Shown: positions 25,929-34,619, counted from the stretch's first letter. The stretch: 64,000 nucleotides of DNA from Streptomyces hokutonensis (GCF_000376565.1 NZ_BARG01000050.1:99196-163195); one strand, 5' to 3'. The notes: generated by a model from the sequence alone, not told the origin. Translations and numbers: made by a program.

Positions 25929-27002
25929 TTACCGGACCGGATTCCAGCCGTCCGTGCCCGCCAGATACTTCTGTGCCGTGTAGTTCGCGGCCTGGGAGTC
26001 GGTGAGCTGCGGGCGGTTGGAGTTCACCGTCGCGCCCGCACCCGTGTTCTTGTACTCGGAGAAGCGGGCGTTCTTCCACGAGTAGCCGCTCATGTCCGTC
26101 CAGGGCCCGGCGACCTTCACGGCAGCGGGCAACGAGGTCTGCCGGACGACCAGTTGCCCGACCGCGTCCGCCGACGGATGCCAAGGGCGCCCCAGGTAGT
26201 ACGTGTTGGCCGCCGCCGAGCTGGTGATCGAGCTGCCGGTGACGAGGATGCCGTACGTCTTGGCCGAGCTGGTGTTGGGCGCCGACAGGAAGCCGTTGAG
26301 ACCGCCCGCCGCCGCGCCCGAGTTGCGCAGCTGGATGTTGACCCGGTCGTAGACGGCGGTCGCGTTGCCGAAGATGAAGTCCACGTCGCCGGATATGAAC
26401 GACGAGTAGAAGTACTGCCGGTACTGACCGGTCGAGGACGGCGACCAGTTGAGGACGGTGTCCTGGCGGCTGATGAACCGGTCGTTGGTGAAGGTCTGCC
26501 GGTCGCCCTGCGCGGTGACCGCGACGGCCTGCGTGTCGGTGATGTCGGGGTGGGCCGCCTTGTCGAAGGTGTTCTGGACGGTGATCCCGGTGACGGTGAG
26601 ACCGCTCGCCGAGAACGTGGCCACCGAACTGCCCAGCGTGCCGTACTTGTTGCCGCCGGCGTCGGTGTAACCGGCGGCCCGGTCATAGGTGATGACGACG
26701 TCCTCGGCGTTGCCGGTGGCGCCCTGGATGGTCAACCCCGTTTTCCCGGAAGGGACGTTGACAATCTCGGCGTACGTGCCCTTCGCCACGGAGATCGTGT
26801 CACCGGCCGCCGCCGCGTTCACGGCGGCCTGCACGGTGGTGAAGCGGCCCGAACCGTCCTTGGCGACGGTGATGACGGTGGCGGCCCGCGCCTGGGTCAC
26901 CAGCGACACCGCGACCAGCCCGAGGGCGGCCGCGGTACCGGTCGCCACGGCGGCGGCTCGACGCCGGGCGGGGGAGCGGCGGTGCGTGTTCGGCTCAGTC
27001 AT
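25929..27002 (-). CDS. Secreted pectin methylesterase (CE8)
   Basis: A 357-residue pectinesterase that removes methyl esters from homogalacturonan. The signal peptide ends at ARA (residues 38-40). The right-handed beta-helix carries the signature motifs: AVAVTAQGDRQTF, RQDTVL with Asp181, GDVDFIFG with the nucleophile Asp208, and YYLGRPW with the conserved arginine. Its stop lies 8 nt from that of the convergent galactanase gene. It would open pectin for lyases and stand upstream of rhamnogalacturonan attack. Confidence 0.93.
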   Translation of the reverse strand: MTEPNTHRRSPARRRAAAVATGTAAALGLVAVSLVTQARAATVITVAKDGSGRFTTVQAAVNAAAAGDTISVAKGTYAEIVNVPSGKTGLTIQGATGNAEDVVITYDRAAGYTDAGGNKYGTLGSSVATFSASGLTVTGITVQNTFDKAAHPDITDTQAVAVTAQGDRQTFTNDRFISRQDTVLNWSPSSTGQYRQYFYSSFISGDVDFIFGNATAVYDRVNIQLRNSGAAAGGLNGFLSAPNTSSAKTYGILVTGSSITSSAAANTYYLGRPWHPSADAVGQLVVRQTSLPAAVKVAGPWTDMSGYSWKNARFSEYKNTGAGATVNSNRPQLTDSQAANYTAQKYLAGTDGWNPVR

Positions 27003-27041
27003 GCCTACAAGTCGCCGTCCCCCGCCCGGAAGTTGCCGCCC

Positions 27042-28721
27042 CTAGGCGAGAAGGTCGATCGCGTCGACCGACGTGCCTGCGCTCAGGAACGACGTCGATC
27101 CCGACCCGCTCGCCACATAGATCTTCAGCGTGTTGTACGCGCTCGCGTCCGTCAGCCAGGCGGACGCCGGAACGCTGTACGTGAACGTGCTGTTGTTGCC
27201 CCGGTACGAACCCACGGTCAGCGACCGGGTGCTCGGCTGGGTGGGCGGCGAGGGGACGGCCGAGGTCCAGGTGTCGTTGACGACGACCTGCGGCCGGCCG
27301 TTCGCGTACGCCGTCGTCACACCGATGCGCAGGGTGTGCGCGGCGGCGAGCTGAGCGGCCGTCAGCTTGAAGTACACGATCAGGCCGCTGTTGACGTCCT
27401 TCCACAGATAGCAGGGGAACGCCGAGGTCTCCGTCCCGCTGCCGATGACGACATTGCCGGTCCAGGACGCCGCCCGTACGTCCGAGGGATGCGCGTACGT
27501 CATCAGGTCCGCGTTCTTGAACCCGCCCGGAGTGCCGTCCCAGTTGCCGATCCGCCAGATCGCGCTCGCGTTGGACGGGTCGTTCGAGGACGGGATCGCG
27601 ATGCTGTTCAGCGTCGTCGTGCCGCCCGCCGTGACCGCCACCGACGCGGTGTAGACGGCGAGTTCACCCTTGAAGACGGTCAGCGTGTACGTCCCCGGCA
27701 GGATCCCCGTGATCGAGAAGTAGCCGTCCGAGGCCCGCGCCGAACCCCAGTACTGCGCCGCCGAGTTGGCGAGCCCGACCGTGTACGCGTACGCCGTGTC
27801 GCGGCCCGTGATGCCCACGCCCGCGACCCGGCCCCGGCCGCTCGCGGCCGTGTACCCGGAGATGCCGAGCGAATCCGCCCACGAGGTCGTGAGGTTGGCG
27901 TGGTACAGCGCGGAGGAGGGCGCGCCGCCGTCCGTGAACGCGATGACGTACGGCCCCTGGAGACCGAACCGCTGCGCCTCCGTCTGGTTCTCGCCGTAGT
28001 ACAGGATCTCGTACAACCCGCCGCCGTCCGCGCTCTGGTGGCGCAGCAGGGAACGGTAGAACGGGCCGCCGGACGCCTTCTCGTGGTTGCTGCGGACGAC
28101 CCACAGGCCGACGCTGCCGGTGGTCCAGCCGATGTAGTCGTAGTCGACGACCCGCTTCTTCGAGTAGTGCTTGGAGCGGGTCTGGCCGTCGGACTTCTCG
28201 AAGACGTCGGCGGACTCGATGGTGGTGGGCGCGTAAGTGTAGGAATCCGGCTCGTCGTTGAGGAACAGACCGGCCTTGACGCGGACGATGTAGCGGGTCG
28301 CGCTGACGGAGTCGTCGGCCTTGTTGGTCCACAGGTAGACGTTGTTCTCGCCGCTGCGGGCTGCGTAGTAGTGCTTCAGCGTGCCGTACGCGACGGAGAT
28401 CAGGATCGACGTGCCGGACTGGGCGATCGTCACGGTGGAGGTGCCGAGGCCGGACTCGACGTGCGAGTTCTTGCCGCCGTAGCCCTGGTACTCGGTGCCC
28501 TTGTAGACCAGCGAGGTCAGATCGCCGTTCGTCTTGCTGACCTTGAAGACCAGGCTCGCTCCGGTGTCGACGACGTAGTTCGAGCCGTCGTCGGTGTAGC
28601 CGAAACTCGCGGCCGAGGCGGTCTCGGCGAGCGGTCCGGCGAGCGCCGCCGTGCCGGCCGCGGCCGCTGTGCCGAGGACGAAGGTGCGGCGACGGACCGG
28701 TCTGTTCACAGAACCGGACAT
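27042..28721 (-). CDS. Secreted rhamnogalacturonan endolyase (PL4), Tat signal
   Basis: A 559-residue polysaccharide lyase family 4 protein that cleaves the rhamnose-galacturonate backbone of RG-I by beta-elimination. The N-terminus has a twin-arginine motif (RRRTFVLG) and cleaves near ASA. Three domains follow in order: the catalytic beta-sandwich (FGYTDDGSNYVVDTG, GWTTGSVGLWVVRSNHE, YGENQTEAQRFGLQGPY), a fibronectin-like domain (SITGILPGTYTLTVFKGE) and a C-terminal carbohydrate-binding-like jelly roll (WRIGNWDGTPGGFKNAD). ATG 28721 has GGAGG 7-8 nt upstream; the longer frame upstream is spurious. Divergent from the acetylesterase. Confidence 0.92.
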   Translation of the reverse strand: MSGSVNRPVRRRTFVLGTAAAAGTAALAGPLAETASAASFGYTDDGSNYVVDTGASLVFKVSKTNGDLTSLVYKGTEYQGYGGKNSHVESGLGTSTVTIAQSGTSILISVAYGTLKHYYAARSGENNVYLWTNKADDSVSATRYIVRVKAGLFLNDEPDSYTYAPTTIESADVFEKSDGQTRSKHYSKKRVVDYDYIGWTTGSVGLWVVRSNHEKASGGPFYRSLLRHQSADGGGLYEILYYGENQTEAQRFGLQGPYVIAFTDGGAPSSALYHANLTTSWADSLGISGYTAASGRGRVAGVGITGRDTAYAYTVGLANSAAQYWGSARASDGYFSITGILPGTYTLTVFKGELAVYTASVAVTAGGTTTLNSIAIPSSNDPSNASAIWRIGNWDGTPGGFKNADLMTYAHPSDVRAASWTGNVVIGSGTETSAFPCYLWKDVNSGLIVYFKLTAAQLAAAHTLRIGVTTAYANGRPQVVVNDTWTSAVPSPPTQPSTRSLTVGSYRGNNSTFTYSVPASAWLTDASAYNTLKIYVASGSGSTSFLSAGTSVDAIDLLA

Positions 28722-28781
28722 GGGGGTGCCTCCTTCGGGAGGTGGGGGTGCGGGTGCTTTGGAGGGTGACAGTTGAATCGA

Positions 28782-28801
28782 TTTCGCGAAAGGGCTTTCG
28801 C
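28782..28801. promoter_or_regulatory. Overlapping palindromes TTTCGCGAAA and GCGAAAGGGCTTTCGC
   Basis: 28782-28791 is a perfect 10-bp palindrome; it overlaps a perfect 7-bp inverted repeat with 2-bp spacer at 28786-28801. Both are built from CGAAA/TTTCG and sit between the divergent PL4 and acetylesterase genes. Confidence 0.6.
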
Positions 28802-28843
28802 AGCCCGGGAGTTGGCGATGACGTGAAATTTGACGCGGGTCTA

Positions 28844-28855
28844 GAAAGCGCTTGT
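28844..28855. promoter_or_regulatory. LacI-type operator GAAAGCGCTTGT
   Basis: Core AAGCGCTT as at 9343, 54 nt before the acetylesterase ATG. Confidence 0.5.
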
Positions 28856-28908
28856 CCAGAGCGGTACGGTCCACCGCCAGGCCTTGTCGTCGGACGGAGG
28901 AGCCACGG

Positions 28909-29952
28909 ATGAGACGTTTCAACATCGCCCTGCTGGCCGCGGTGACCTTGAGCACCGCCCTGTCGGCCGCACCCGCACAGGCCCATGACCGCACGCCCCC
29001 GCTCGGCATCGCCAACTGCACCGCCACCGCCTGCCACTTCGACGTCCCGCCCGGCACCTACGACGTCACGGTCCGCCTCGGCGGCGAGAGCGCGGCGAGT
29101 ACGGCCGTCACCGGCGAGACCCGGCGCTCCCTGCTCCCCGAGACGGCCACCGCCGCCGGGCAGACGGTGACCCGCAGCTTCACCGTGAACGTCCGCACCC
29201 CCGAGGGCGAACCCACCGGCCCCGACGGCACCCCCGGCCTCGACCTCACCCTCGGCGGCACCGCACCCGCCCTCGCCGACATCCGGGTGACCCCCGCCCA
29301 TCACGCCCACCAGATCGTCCTGATCGGCGACTCCACGGTCTGCGACCAACCGGGCGACCCGTATTCGGGCTGGGGCCAACAGCTCCCGCAGTTCCTGCGG
29401 AAGGGCGTCTCCGTCGCCAACTACGCCGATTCCGGGGAGAGTACGGTCACCTATCTGGCGAATCCCTTGCTCTGGGGGACGGTTCAGCCGCTGATCAAAC
29501 CCGGTGACCTCGTCCTGGTCCAGCTCGCGCACAACGACAAGACGACCGACGAGGCGACGTACCGCGCGAATTTGGAAACCCTCGTAGCGGGTATCCGGGA
29601 GATGGGCGGTCGTCCGGTTCTGGTGACACCGATCGTCCGACGCTGGTTCAATGCCGACGGCACACTGAACAACGACACAGCACTGCTGGTGAACGGACTC
29701 GGCGTCGACCTGCCGGGCGTCATCCGCTCGGTCGCCGCCGCCGAGGGGGTAACGCTGATCGATCTCACGGCGCAGACCAAGGCGCTGGTGGAATCGCTGG
29801 GAGTGGAAGGCTCCAAGGCGATCTATCTCTACAACGAGAAGAAGGACAACACGCACACCTCCGTGCACGGTGCCACGGTGTACGCGGGCCTGGTCCGCGA
29901 CGCACTCGTCGCCCGGCATCTGCTGCCGGAGGACCGGGTACGGGTGGGTTGA
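28909..29952 (+). CDS. Secreted rhamnogalacturonan acetylesterase (CE12, SGNH hydrolase)
   Basis: A 347-residue secreted esterase that removes acetyl groups from RG-I. Signal peptide to about residue 25 (APAQA), an N-terminal beta-sandwich with a disulfide-capable pair (NCTATACHF), then the SGNH domain: nucleophile Ser142 in LIGDSTVCDQ, glycine block in ADSGEST, Asn in QLAHND, and the Asp/His pair in KDNTHTSVHG. ATG 28909 follows GGAGGAG. Divergent from the PL4 lyase with which it cooperates, because acetyl groups block the lyase. Confidence 0.92.
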   Translation: MRRFNIALLAAVTLSTALSAAPAQAHDRTPPLGIANCTATACHFDVPPGTYDVTVRLGGESAASTAVTGETRRSLLPETATAAGQTVTRSFTVNVRTPEGEPTGPDGTPGLDLTLGGTAPALADIRVTPAHHAHQIVLIGDSTVCDQPGDPYSGWGQQLPQFLRKGVSVANYADSGESTVTYLANPLLWGTVQPLIKPGDLVLVQLAHNDKTTDEATYRANLETLVAGIREMGGRPVLVTPIVRRWFNADGTLNNDTALLVNGLGVDLPGVIRSVAAAEGVTLIDLTAQTKALVESLGVEGSKAIYLYNEKKDNTHTSVHGATVYAGLVRDALVARHLLPEDRVRVG

Positions 29953-29965
29953 GACCCGAAAGACC

Positions 29966-30001
29966 CCTGGGGCGTTCCGACCGGAACCGGGGCGCCCCAG
30001 G
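29966..30001 (+). terminator. Strong hairpin terminator
   Basis: CCTGGGGCG and CGCCCCAGG form a 9-bp stem, with a smaller TTCCG/CGGAA hairpin inside. Lies 14 nt after the acetylesterase stop, separating it from the DUF2264 gene; no U-tract is present. Confidence 0.6.
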
Positions 30002-30039
30002 CTCCACCCGCCGCACCCGTCGCCCGTGAGAGTGAGCCG

Positions 30040-31746
30040 ATGCAACTGCCCGCCGACGACCGCGTGTTGAGCCCGCGCACCGGCTATACCCGCGCCCACT
30101 GGGAGACGGCAGCCGACGCCCTCCTCGCCGCCGTGGAGCCGTACGCCACCGAGGACCGCGCGCTCTACCACCTCCCCGGCACCCACACCAGCTGGTCCGG
30201 CACGCTCTCCGACGGCCTGGAGGGCTACGCCCGCACCCTGCTGCTGGCCGCCTTCCGCCGCGACGAGACGGCCCTGGAACGCTACGCCGACGGCCTCGCC
30301 GCGGGCGTCGCGGGCGTCTGGCCCCGCATCGAGGACCGCAGCCAGCCCCTGGTCGAAGCGGCCTCGGTCGCCCTCGCCCTGCGCCTGACCCGCCCCCTGC
30401 TCTGGGACCGCCTCGACGAGCCGGTGCAGCAGCGCGCGGCGACCTGGCTGGCGGACGCCCTCACCGCCCAACCCTGGCCCTGCAACTGGGAGTTGTTCCC
30501 CGTCACGGTCGGCGGCTTCCTCCAGGAGATCGGCCACGAACCCGAGGCCTCCCGCAAGGCGATCGACCACGGCCTGGAACGCATCGAGCAGTGGTACGTC
30601 GGCGACGGCTGGTACACCGACGGCGACGGCCGCAAGTTCGACTACTACAACGGCTGGGCCATGCACCTCTACCCGGTCCTGCACGCCTGGCTCGCCGACG
30701 ACCCCCGGCTCCTCGACCTCTACGGCACCCGTCTGGAACGCCATCTCGCCGACTACGCCCGCCTGTTCGGCGCCGACGGCGCCCCCATGCACCAGGGCCG
30801 CTCGCTGACGTACCGCTTCGCGACGACGGCTCCGCTGTGGCTGGGCGCGCTGACGGGCCGTACGCCACTGGCACCGGGGGAGACACGACGGCTGGCCTCC
30901 GGGGCGCTCCGCTATTTCCTCGACCGGGGCGCGATGGACGCCCGAGGACTGTTGAGTTTGGGCTGGCACGGCCCCGACGAGGCCGTCCTGCAAGGCTATT
31001 CGGGCCCCGCGTCCCCGTACTGGGCCAGCAAGGGCTTCCTCGGCCTGCTGCTCCCGCCCGACCACGAGGTGTGGACGGCGGTCGAGGAACCGGGCCCGGC
31101 GGAACGAACGGACGCGGTCACCACGATCACGCCCGCCAACTGGCTTCTCCAGTCGACGAGTTCGGACGGAGTCGTCCGCCTCCACAACCACGGCAGCGAG
31201 GACGTCCGCTACGACCCGTACTACACGCGGCTCGCCTACTCCACGGCTACGGTGCCCTCGGCGTCGTACGACAACAGCGTGTTCGTGGGCGGCGATCCGA
31301 GCCGGACGGACATCGTGCCGTTGGGGGTGGGGGAGGGCCAGGTGGCCTCCCGGCACACGGCGGCTTCCGGGGCCCGGGTGACCAGCGTGGTGATGGCCGA
31401 GGGGGCGGTGGAGGTGCGGGCGCATCTGGTGGTGGGCGCGGCTGCCGGGACGCCGGTCCGGGTCACGGGCTGGTCGGCCGAGGACGGACAGCTCGCCGAA
31501 CTCGTGTCCCTGCACGGCCTGTTGGACGGCGAGGGCGTCGTTGGTGACGGGCCCACCCTGTTCGTCGCCCTGGTCCGGCTCACCGGGGAGCCGGAGCCCC
31601 GTCCCCTCGCGGAACTGGTGTCCGTGGAGGTCGACGGGGATCACGGCGTCTCCGTTCAGTGGGCCTCCGGCAGGCGCATGAACTACCGGTTCACGGAGTC
31701 AGCCGGGCTATCCGGAGGCTCGTGGCGGTCGGCGACGCCCCGTTGA
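30040..31746 (+). CDS. DUF2264 family protein (GH154-like, possible beta-glucuronidase)
   Basis: A 568-residue protein without signal peptide. The first 380 residues form an (alpha/alpha) toroid with the DUF2264 motifs SWSGTLSDGLEGYARTLLLA, CNWELFPVTVGGFL, YVGDGWYTDGDGRKFDYYNGWAMHLYPVLHAW and YSGPASPYWASKGFLGLLLP; the rest is beta-rich. DUF2264 proteins have been placed in the glycoside hydrolase family 154, with a beta-glucuronidase as the characterised member, which would fit removal of glucuronic acid from arabinogalactan. Active-site residues are not certain from sequence. It lies after the terminator and overlaps the convergent gene by 56 nt. Confidence 0.75.
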   Translation: MQLPADDRVLSPRTGYTRAHWETAADALLAAVEPYATEDRALYHLPGTHTSWSGTLSDGLEGYARTLLLAAFRRDETALERYADGLAAGVAGVWPRIEDRSQPLVEAASVALALRLTRPLLWDRLDEPVQQRAATWLADALTAQPWPCNWELFPVTVGGFLQEIGHEPEASRKAIDHGLERIEQWYVGDGWYTDGDGRKFDYYNGWAMHLYPVLHAWLADDPRLLDLYGTRLERHLADYARLFGADGAPMHQGRSLTYRFATTAPLWLGALTGRTPLAPGETRRLASGALRYFLDRGAMDARGLLSLGWHGPDEAVLQGYSGPASPYWASKGFLGLLLPPDHEVWTAVEEPGPAERTDAVTTITPANWLLQSTSSDGVVRLHNHGSEDVRYDPYYTRLAYSTATVPSASYDNSVFVGGDPSRTDIVPLGVGEGQVASRHTAASGARVTSVVMAEGAVEVRAHLVVGAAAGTPVRVTGWSAEDGQLAELVSLHGLLDGEGVVGDGPTLFVALVRLTGEPEPRPLAELVSVEVDGDHGVSVQWASGRRMNYRFTESAGLSGGSWRSATPR

Positions 31747-33262
31747 GCGGGGTCGCGTAGGTCGGGGTGACCGGTGCGTACGCCCAGGTCAGCGAGCCGT
31801 TCTTCAGGACCGCTATGTCACCGGTGATGCGGGCGCTCACCACCTTGTCCGCGCTCTGGAACTTGCCGTTCCAGTCGATGAGCCGCAGATGGGTGCCCGT
31901 GAAGGTGCCGGTGCAGGTGCCGGCGGCGCACTTGGCGCCCTTCAGGGACTCCCAGGAGACCAGGAGGCGGGCCTTGCCGTAGGGCGCGACGTGCACGTTG
32001 ACGTTCTCGGTGCCGGCCGCGGTCGTGAGGTAAATCGCCTTGCCGGGGCCGGAGTTGCGGTTCGCCATGAAGGCGACGGCGACCTGGTGGGTGCTCGTCT
32101 TCGGGGTGACCGTCCAGCCGCGTCCGCTGGAGTCGGCGGAGTTCTTCTTGGCCGAGGCGGCGCCACGGGAGGCGAAGGCCGTGGCGTACCGTCCGCTCGC
32201 CGACTTCACCAGGTCACCCGTGCGGCCGGGGAAGGTACCACCGCAGTACCCTGCCCAGCACTGCTCGCGCTGCACGACCGGTGCCACGTCCGGGGCGCCG
32301 ATCCCGGTGGAGACGAACAGGCCCGAACGCCAGTCGTCGAAGCAGAGTGAAGTGAACGCGCCGGTGGTCTCGGCGTGCAGCGCGATGCCCTCGTTGTGGC
32401 TGCAGCCCCAGCTCCAACCACCGCTCAGCTTCGCGCCCTTGGCGCTGATGTACGCCAACTTGTCGCCGAAGTGGCCGTCCGCGAAGCCGCCAGCGCCGTG
32501 CACGACGAAGTACGCGCCGTACTTGGTGCCGTTCCAGGTGAGTTGGCCGTCGAGACCGGGGGAGGTGTCGTTCGACGCGGTGCCGGTGAGCTTGGTGCGG
32601 AAGGTCTGCTTGCCGTTCGTGTAGCGGATGATCGCGGCGGCCGTCTCCTTCCACTTGTTGGTGTCGGCCACCCGGGTGAGCAGCGCGAACCCGTCGTTGT
32701 GCGCGACCAGACCGCCGACCTCCTTGGCACCCTTGACGACCGTGTCGGCGCCCGAGCGCACTCCGGCGGCGTTCAGCGGGGTGACATGGACTCCGTCGGC
32801 GGCCGGCCAGGCCACGCGCAGGGTGCCGTTGGGGGCCACGGCCGTGGTCGTACGGGTCCACTGGCGGGTGTTGTTGTAACCGGCCGTCAGATAGGGGAAC
32901 TTGGCGGTGAGCGCCACCGTGGTGCTGGTCGGGGTGAGCGTGCCGGCCACGGTCTTGGCGGCGGCGGCCGGGGTTTTCGCGACGGCCTTCGGGGTGGTTG
33001 TCGAGGTGGTCTTCGCGGAGGAGGCGGTCGTGGTCGCCGTGGGCGAGGTGGACGCGGAGTCGTCGGCGCCGGTGGACGCCGACGTGGTCGTCCCGGCCGC
33101 CGTCGAGCTGCCGCTTCCGCTGTCGCCGCTGTCCGCCGCCGCGGTCGCGTACCACGCGCCGCCCAGCAGGGCCGCGACGGCGAGTGAGCCCGCGAGCGGC
33201 TTGCGGGCGATGCGGCGGGGGTCGCGGCGACGGTGCGAAGTGGTGCGTCTTGCGTTGGTCAT
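31691..33262 (-). CDS. Secreted/membrane-tethered hypothetical protein, propeller-like repeats
   Basis: A 523-residue protein that I do not recognise by name. A basic Arg-rich N-terminus precedes a single hydrophobic helix (residues 24-45), a 70-residue Ser/Thr/Ala/Asp linker, and a beta-rich domain with about six repeats of strand-turn-strand, including five to six cysteines (GWSWGCSHNEGIAL, REQCWAGYCGG, KCAAGTCTG). This looks like a secreted beta-propeller. Its last 56 nt overlap the DUF2264 gene tail to tail. The start ATG 33262 is chosen because the linker and helix begin directly after it. Confidence 0.7.
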   Translation of the reverse strand: MTNARRTTSHRRRDPRRIARKPLAGSLAVAALLGGAWYATAAADSGDSGSGSSTAAGTTTSASTGADDSASTSPTATTTASSAKTTSTTTPKAVAKTPAAAAKTVAGTLTPTSTTVALTAKFPYLTAGYNNTRQWTRTTTAVAPNGTLRVAWPAADGVHVTPLNAAGVRSGADTVVKGAKEVGGLVAHNDGFALLTRVADTNKWKETAAAIIRYTNGKQTFRTKLTGTASNDTSPGLDGQLTWNGTKYGAYFVVHGAGGFADGHFGDKLAYISAKGAKLSGGWSWGCSHNEGIALHAETTGAFTSLCFDDWRSGLFVSTGIGAPDVAPVVQREQCWAGYCGGTFPGRTGDLVKSASGRYATAFASRGAASAKKNSADSSGRGWTVTPKTSTHQVAVAFMANRNSGPGKAIYLTTAAGTENVNVHVAPYGKARLLVSWESLKGAKCAAGTCTGTFTGTHLRLIDWNGKFQSADKVVSARITGDIAVLKNGSLTWAYAPVTPTYATPLNGASPTATSLRIARLTP

Positions 33263-33426
33263 GCCCCCAAGTCGCCGCCCGCGCGGAGGAGGTTGCCGTG
33301 GTGCCGGGTGCAATGTTCCGGAGGTGAGACCGGCTCCACAGCCCGGGCGGGCCGATCCTGGTACGTTTGATGCTTTCCTGGGTATCAGACCCTTTGGACT
33401 CATCTCCGGCGAGGGACCGAGGAACC

Positions 33427-33855
33427 ATGACCATGGACCCCGGCGACAAGCGGCTGGCGGCTGCCGTCGTGATGGACGACGACGGACGCGTACTTCTGGT
33501 GCGCCGCAGCGCGAGCGAGCGATTCCTGCCCCGGGTGTGGGGCGTTCCCTGCGGGAAGCTGGAGCCGGACGAGCGGTCCGAGGACGGTGCGCTGCGTGAG
33601 CTGAAGGAAGAGACCGGGCTCCTCGGCGAGATCGTCCGCAAGATCGGCGAGTCGTCCTTCGTGAGTGAGTACCGAGGCCGCGACATCAAGAACTGGCAGG
33701 ACAACTTCCTGGTCAGGCCGCTGACCCGGGACATCACCCTCCCCGAGCCCGATCAGGCGTACCGCTGGCTGCGGCCCTCCGAGCTGGCCGGCTCCGGCCT
33801 CGACATCGACGAGTACAACCTGGACGTCGTACGCCAGGCCCTCACGGACTTCTGA
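33427..33855 (+). CDS. Nudix hydrolase
   Basis: A 142-residue Nudix family pyrophosphohydrolase with a complete Nudix box (GKLEPDERSEDGALRELKEE followed by TGL) that binds Mg2+ and hydrolyses nucleoside diphosphates linked to another moiety. The substrate is not readable. ATG 33427 follows a GAGG; another ATG lies two codons downstream. The last bases belong to a 30-nt tandem duplication shared with the convergent gene. Confidence 0.9.
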   Translation: MTMDPGDKRLAAAVVMDDDGRVLLVRRSASERFLPRVWGVPCGKLEPDERSEDGALRELKEETGLLGEIVRKIGESSFVSEYRGRDIKNWQDNFLVRPLTRDITLPEPDQAYRWLRPSELAGSGLDIDEYNLDVVRQALTDF

Positions 33856-33886
33856 GAAATTCGCCAGGCCCTCACGAACTTCTGAG
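33832..33886 (+). repeat. Tandem duplication (25-nt unit, period 30)
   Basis: 33832-33856 and 33862-33886 are identical except for one base (24/25). The first copy encodes the C-terminus of the Nudix protein; the second contains the stop and last codons of the convergent cupin gene. Confidence 0.85.
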
Positions 33887-34597
33887 CGACTCCGCCAGAT
33901 CGTTCAACGCGCCCAGATAGTCCTTCACCTCGAGCGGTACCTTCGCCACCGCGCCCGGATGCGGGCCCGCGGCCGTGAACACGTCGGTGTGGCGCCGCCG
34001 TTCGGCACCCGTCTCCAGGAACAGGGTCACGGTCGGTACGTCCGTGTCGCACCAGGCCCGGTGCAGGGTGTTCGCCGGGAGGGCGTAGGCGCTGCCCGCC
34101 GCGTACTGGCCCACATGTGTGAGCCGCAGCCGCGCCGGTCCCGTGGGCCGCAGCGTCCAGTCGGCACTGCGCTCGGCGAGGGACTCCTCGTACCGGTCCG
34201 CCGTGATCCCGCCGTCGCCCCGGGCCTCGTACAACTCCATCGCGAGCCGGCCCCGGACCACGTAGGAGGCAAGCGGGGAACGGTGGTTGTGGATGTCCTC
34301 CGCGCCGATCGCCGCCACGTCGGGATGCCAGAGGTGCGCGCGCAGCATGTGGCGCGGTCCGCCGTCGATCAGCAACAGCTTGTCGAAGCCCAGGACATGA
34401 CGGTACGACAGCCCGGCGCAGTGTTCGGGATCGCCCTCGCCGGAGGCGAGTTCGGCCACCAGCTCCAAAAGCCGCTCGGGAGAGCCCAGTTCGGCGATGA
34501 CGGCACGGGCCGCGGTCACCGTCTCGTCGTCGGACAGGTCGCCGTCCAGCGCCTCGGTCAGCAGCCGTCGCGCCGCCAGGATCTGCCGACCACCCAT
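33872..34597 (-). CDS. Cupin-like protein of unknown function
   Basis: A 241-residue soluble protein. The HNH at residues 103-105 (AEDIHNHRSPLASYVVRGRL), the glycine-rich turn and the later ALPANTLHRAW (His) match the metal-ligand layout of a cupin related to cysteine dioxygenase-type proteins; an N-terminal helical part precedes it. The activity is unknown. ATG 34597 is used, with GGAG 9 nt upstream; a longer frame overlaps the upstream gene. It follows the membrane toroid-like gene by 22 nt, so the two are probably one operon. Confidence 0.65.
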   Translation of the reverse strand: MGGRQILAARRLLTEALDGDLSDDETVTAARAVIAELGSPERLLELVAELASGEGDPEHCAGLSYRHVLGFDKLLLIDGGPRHMLRAHLWHPDVAAIGAEDIHNHRSPLASYVVRGRLAMELYEARGDGGITADRYEESLAERSADWTLRPTGPARLRLTHVGQYAAGSAYALPANTLHRAWCDTDVPTVTLFLETGAERRRHTDVFTAAGPHPGAVAKVPLEVKDYLGALNDLAESLRSS

Positions 34598-34619
34598 GCA
34601 CTCACTCTCCAACTCGCCC

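Noticed and set aside
24876..28769. Plus-strand frame of about 1300 codons spanning the galactanase, pectinesterase and lyase
   Set aside because: It runs through three clear enzyme genes on both strands and its translation is low-complexity Arg/Gly/Pro/Val; a shadow.
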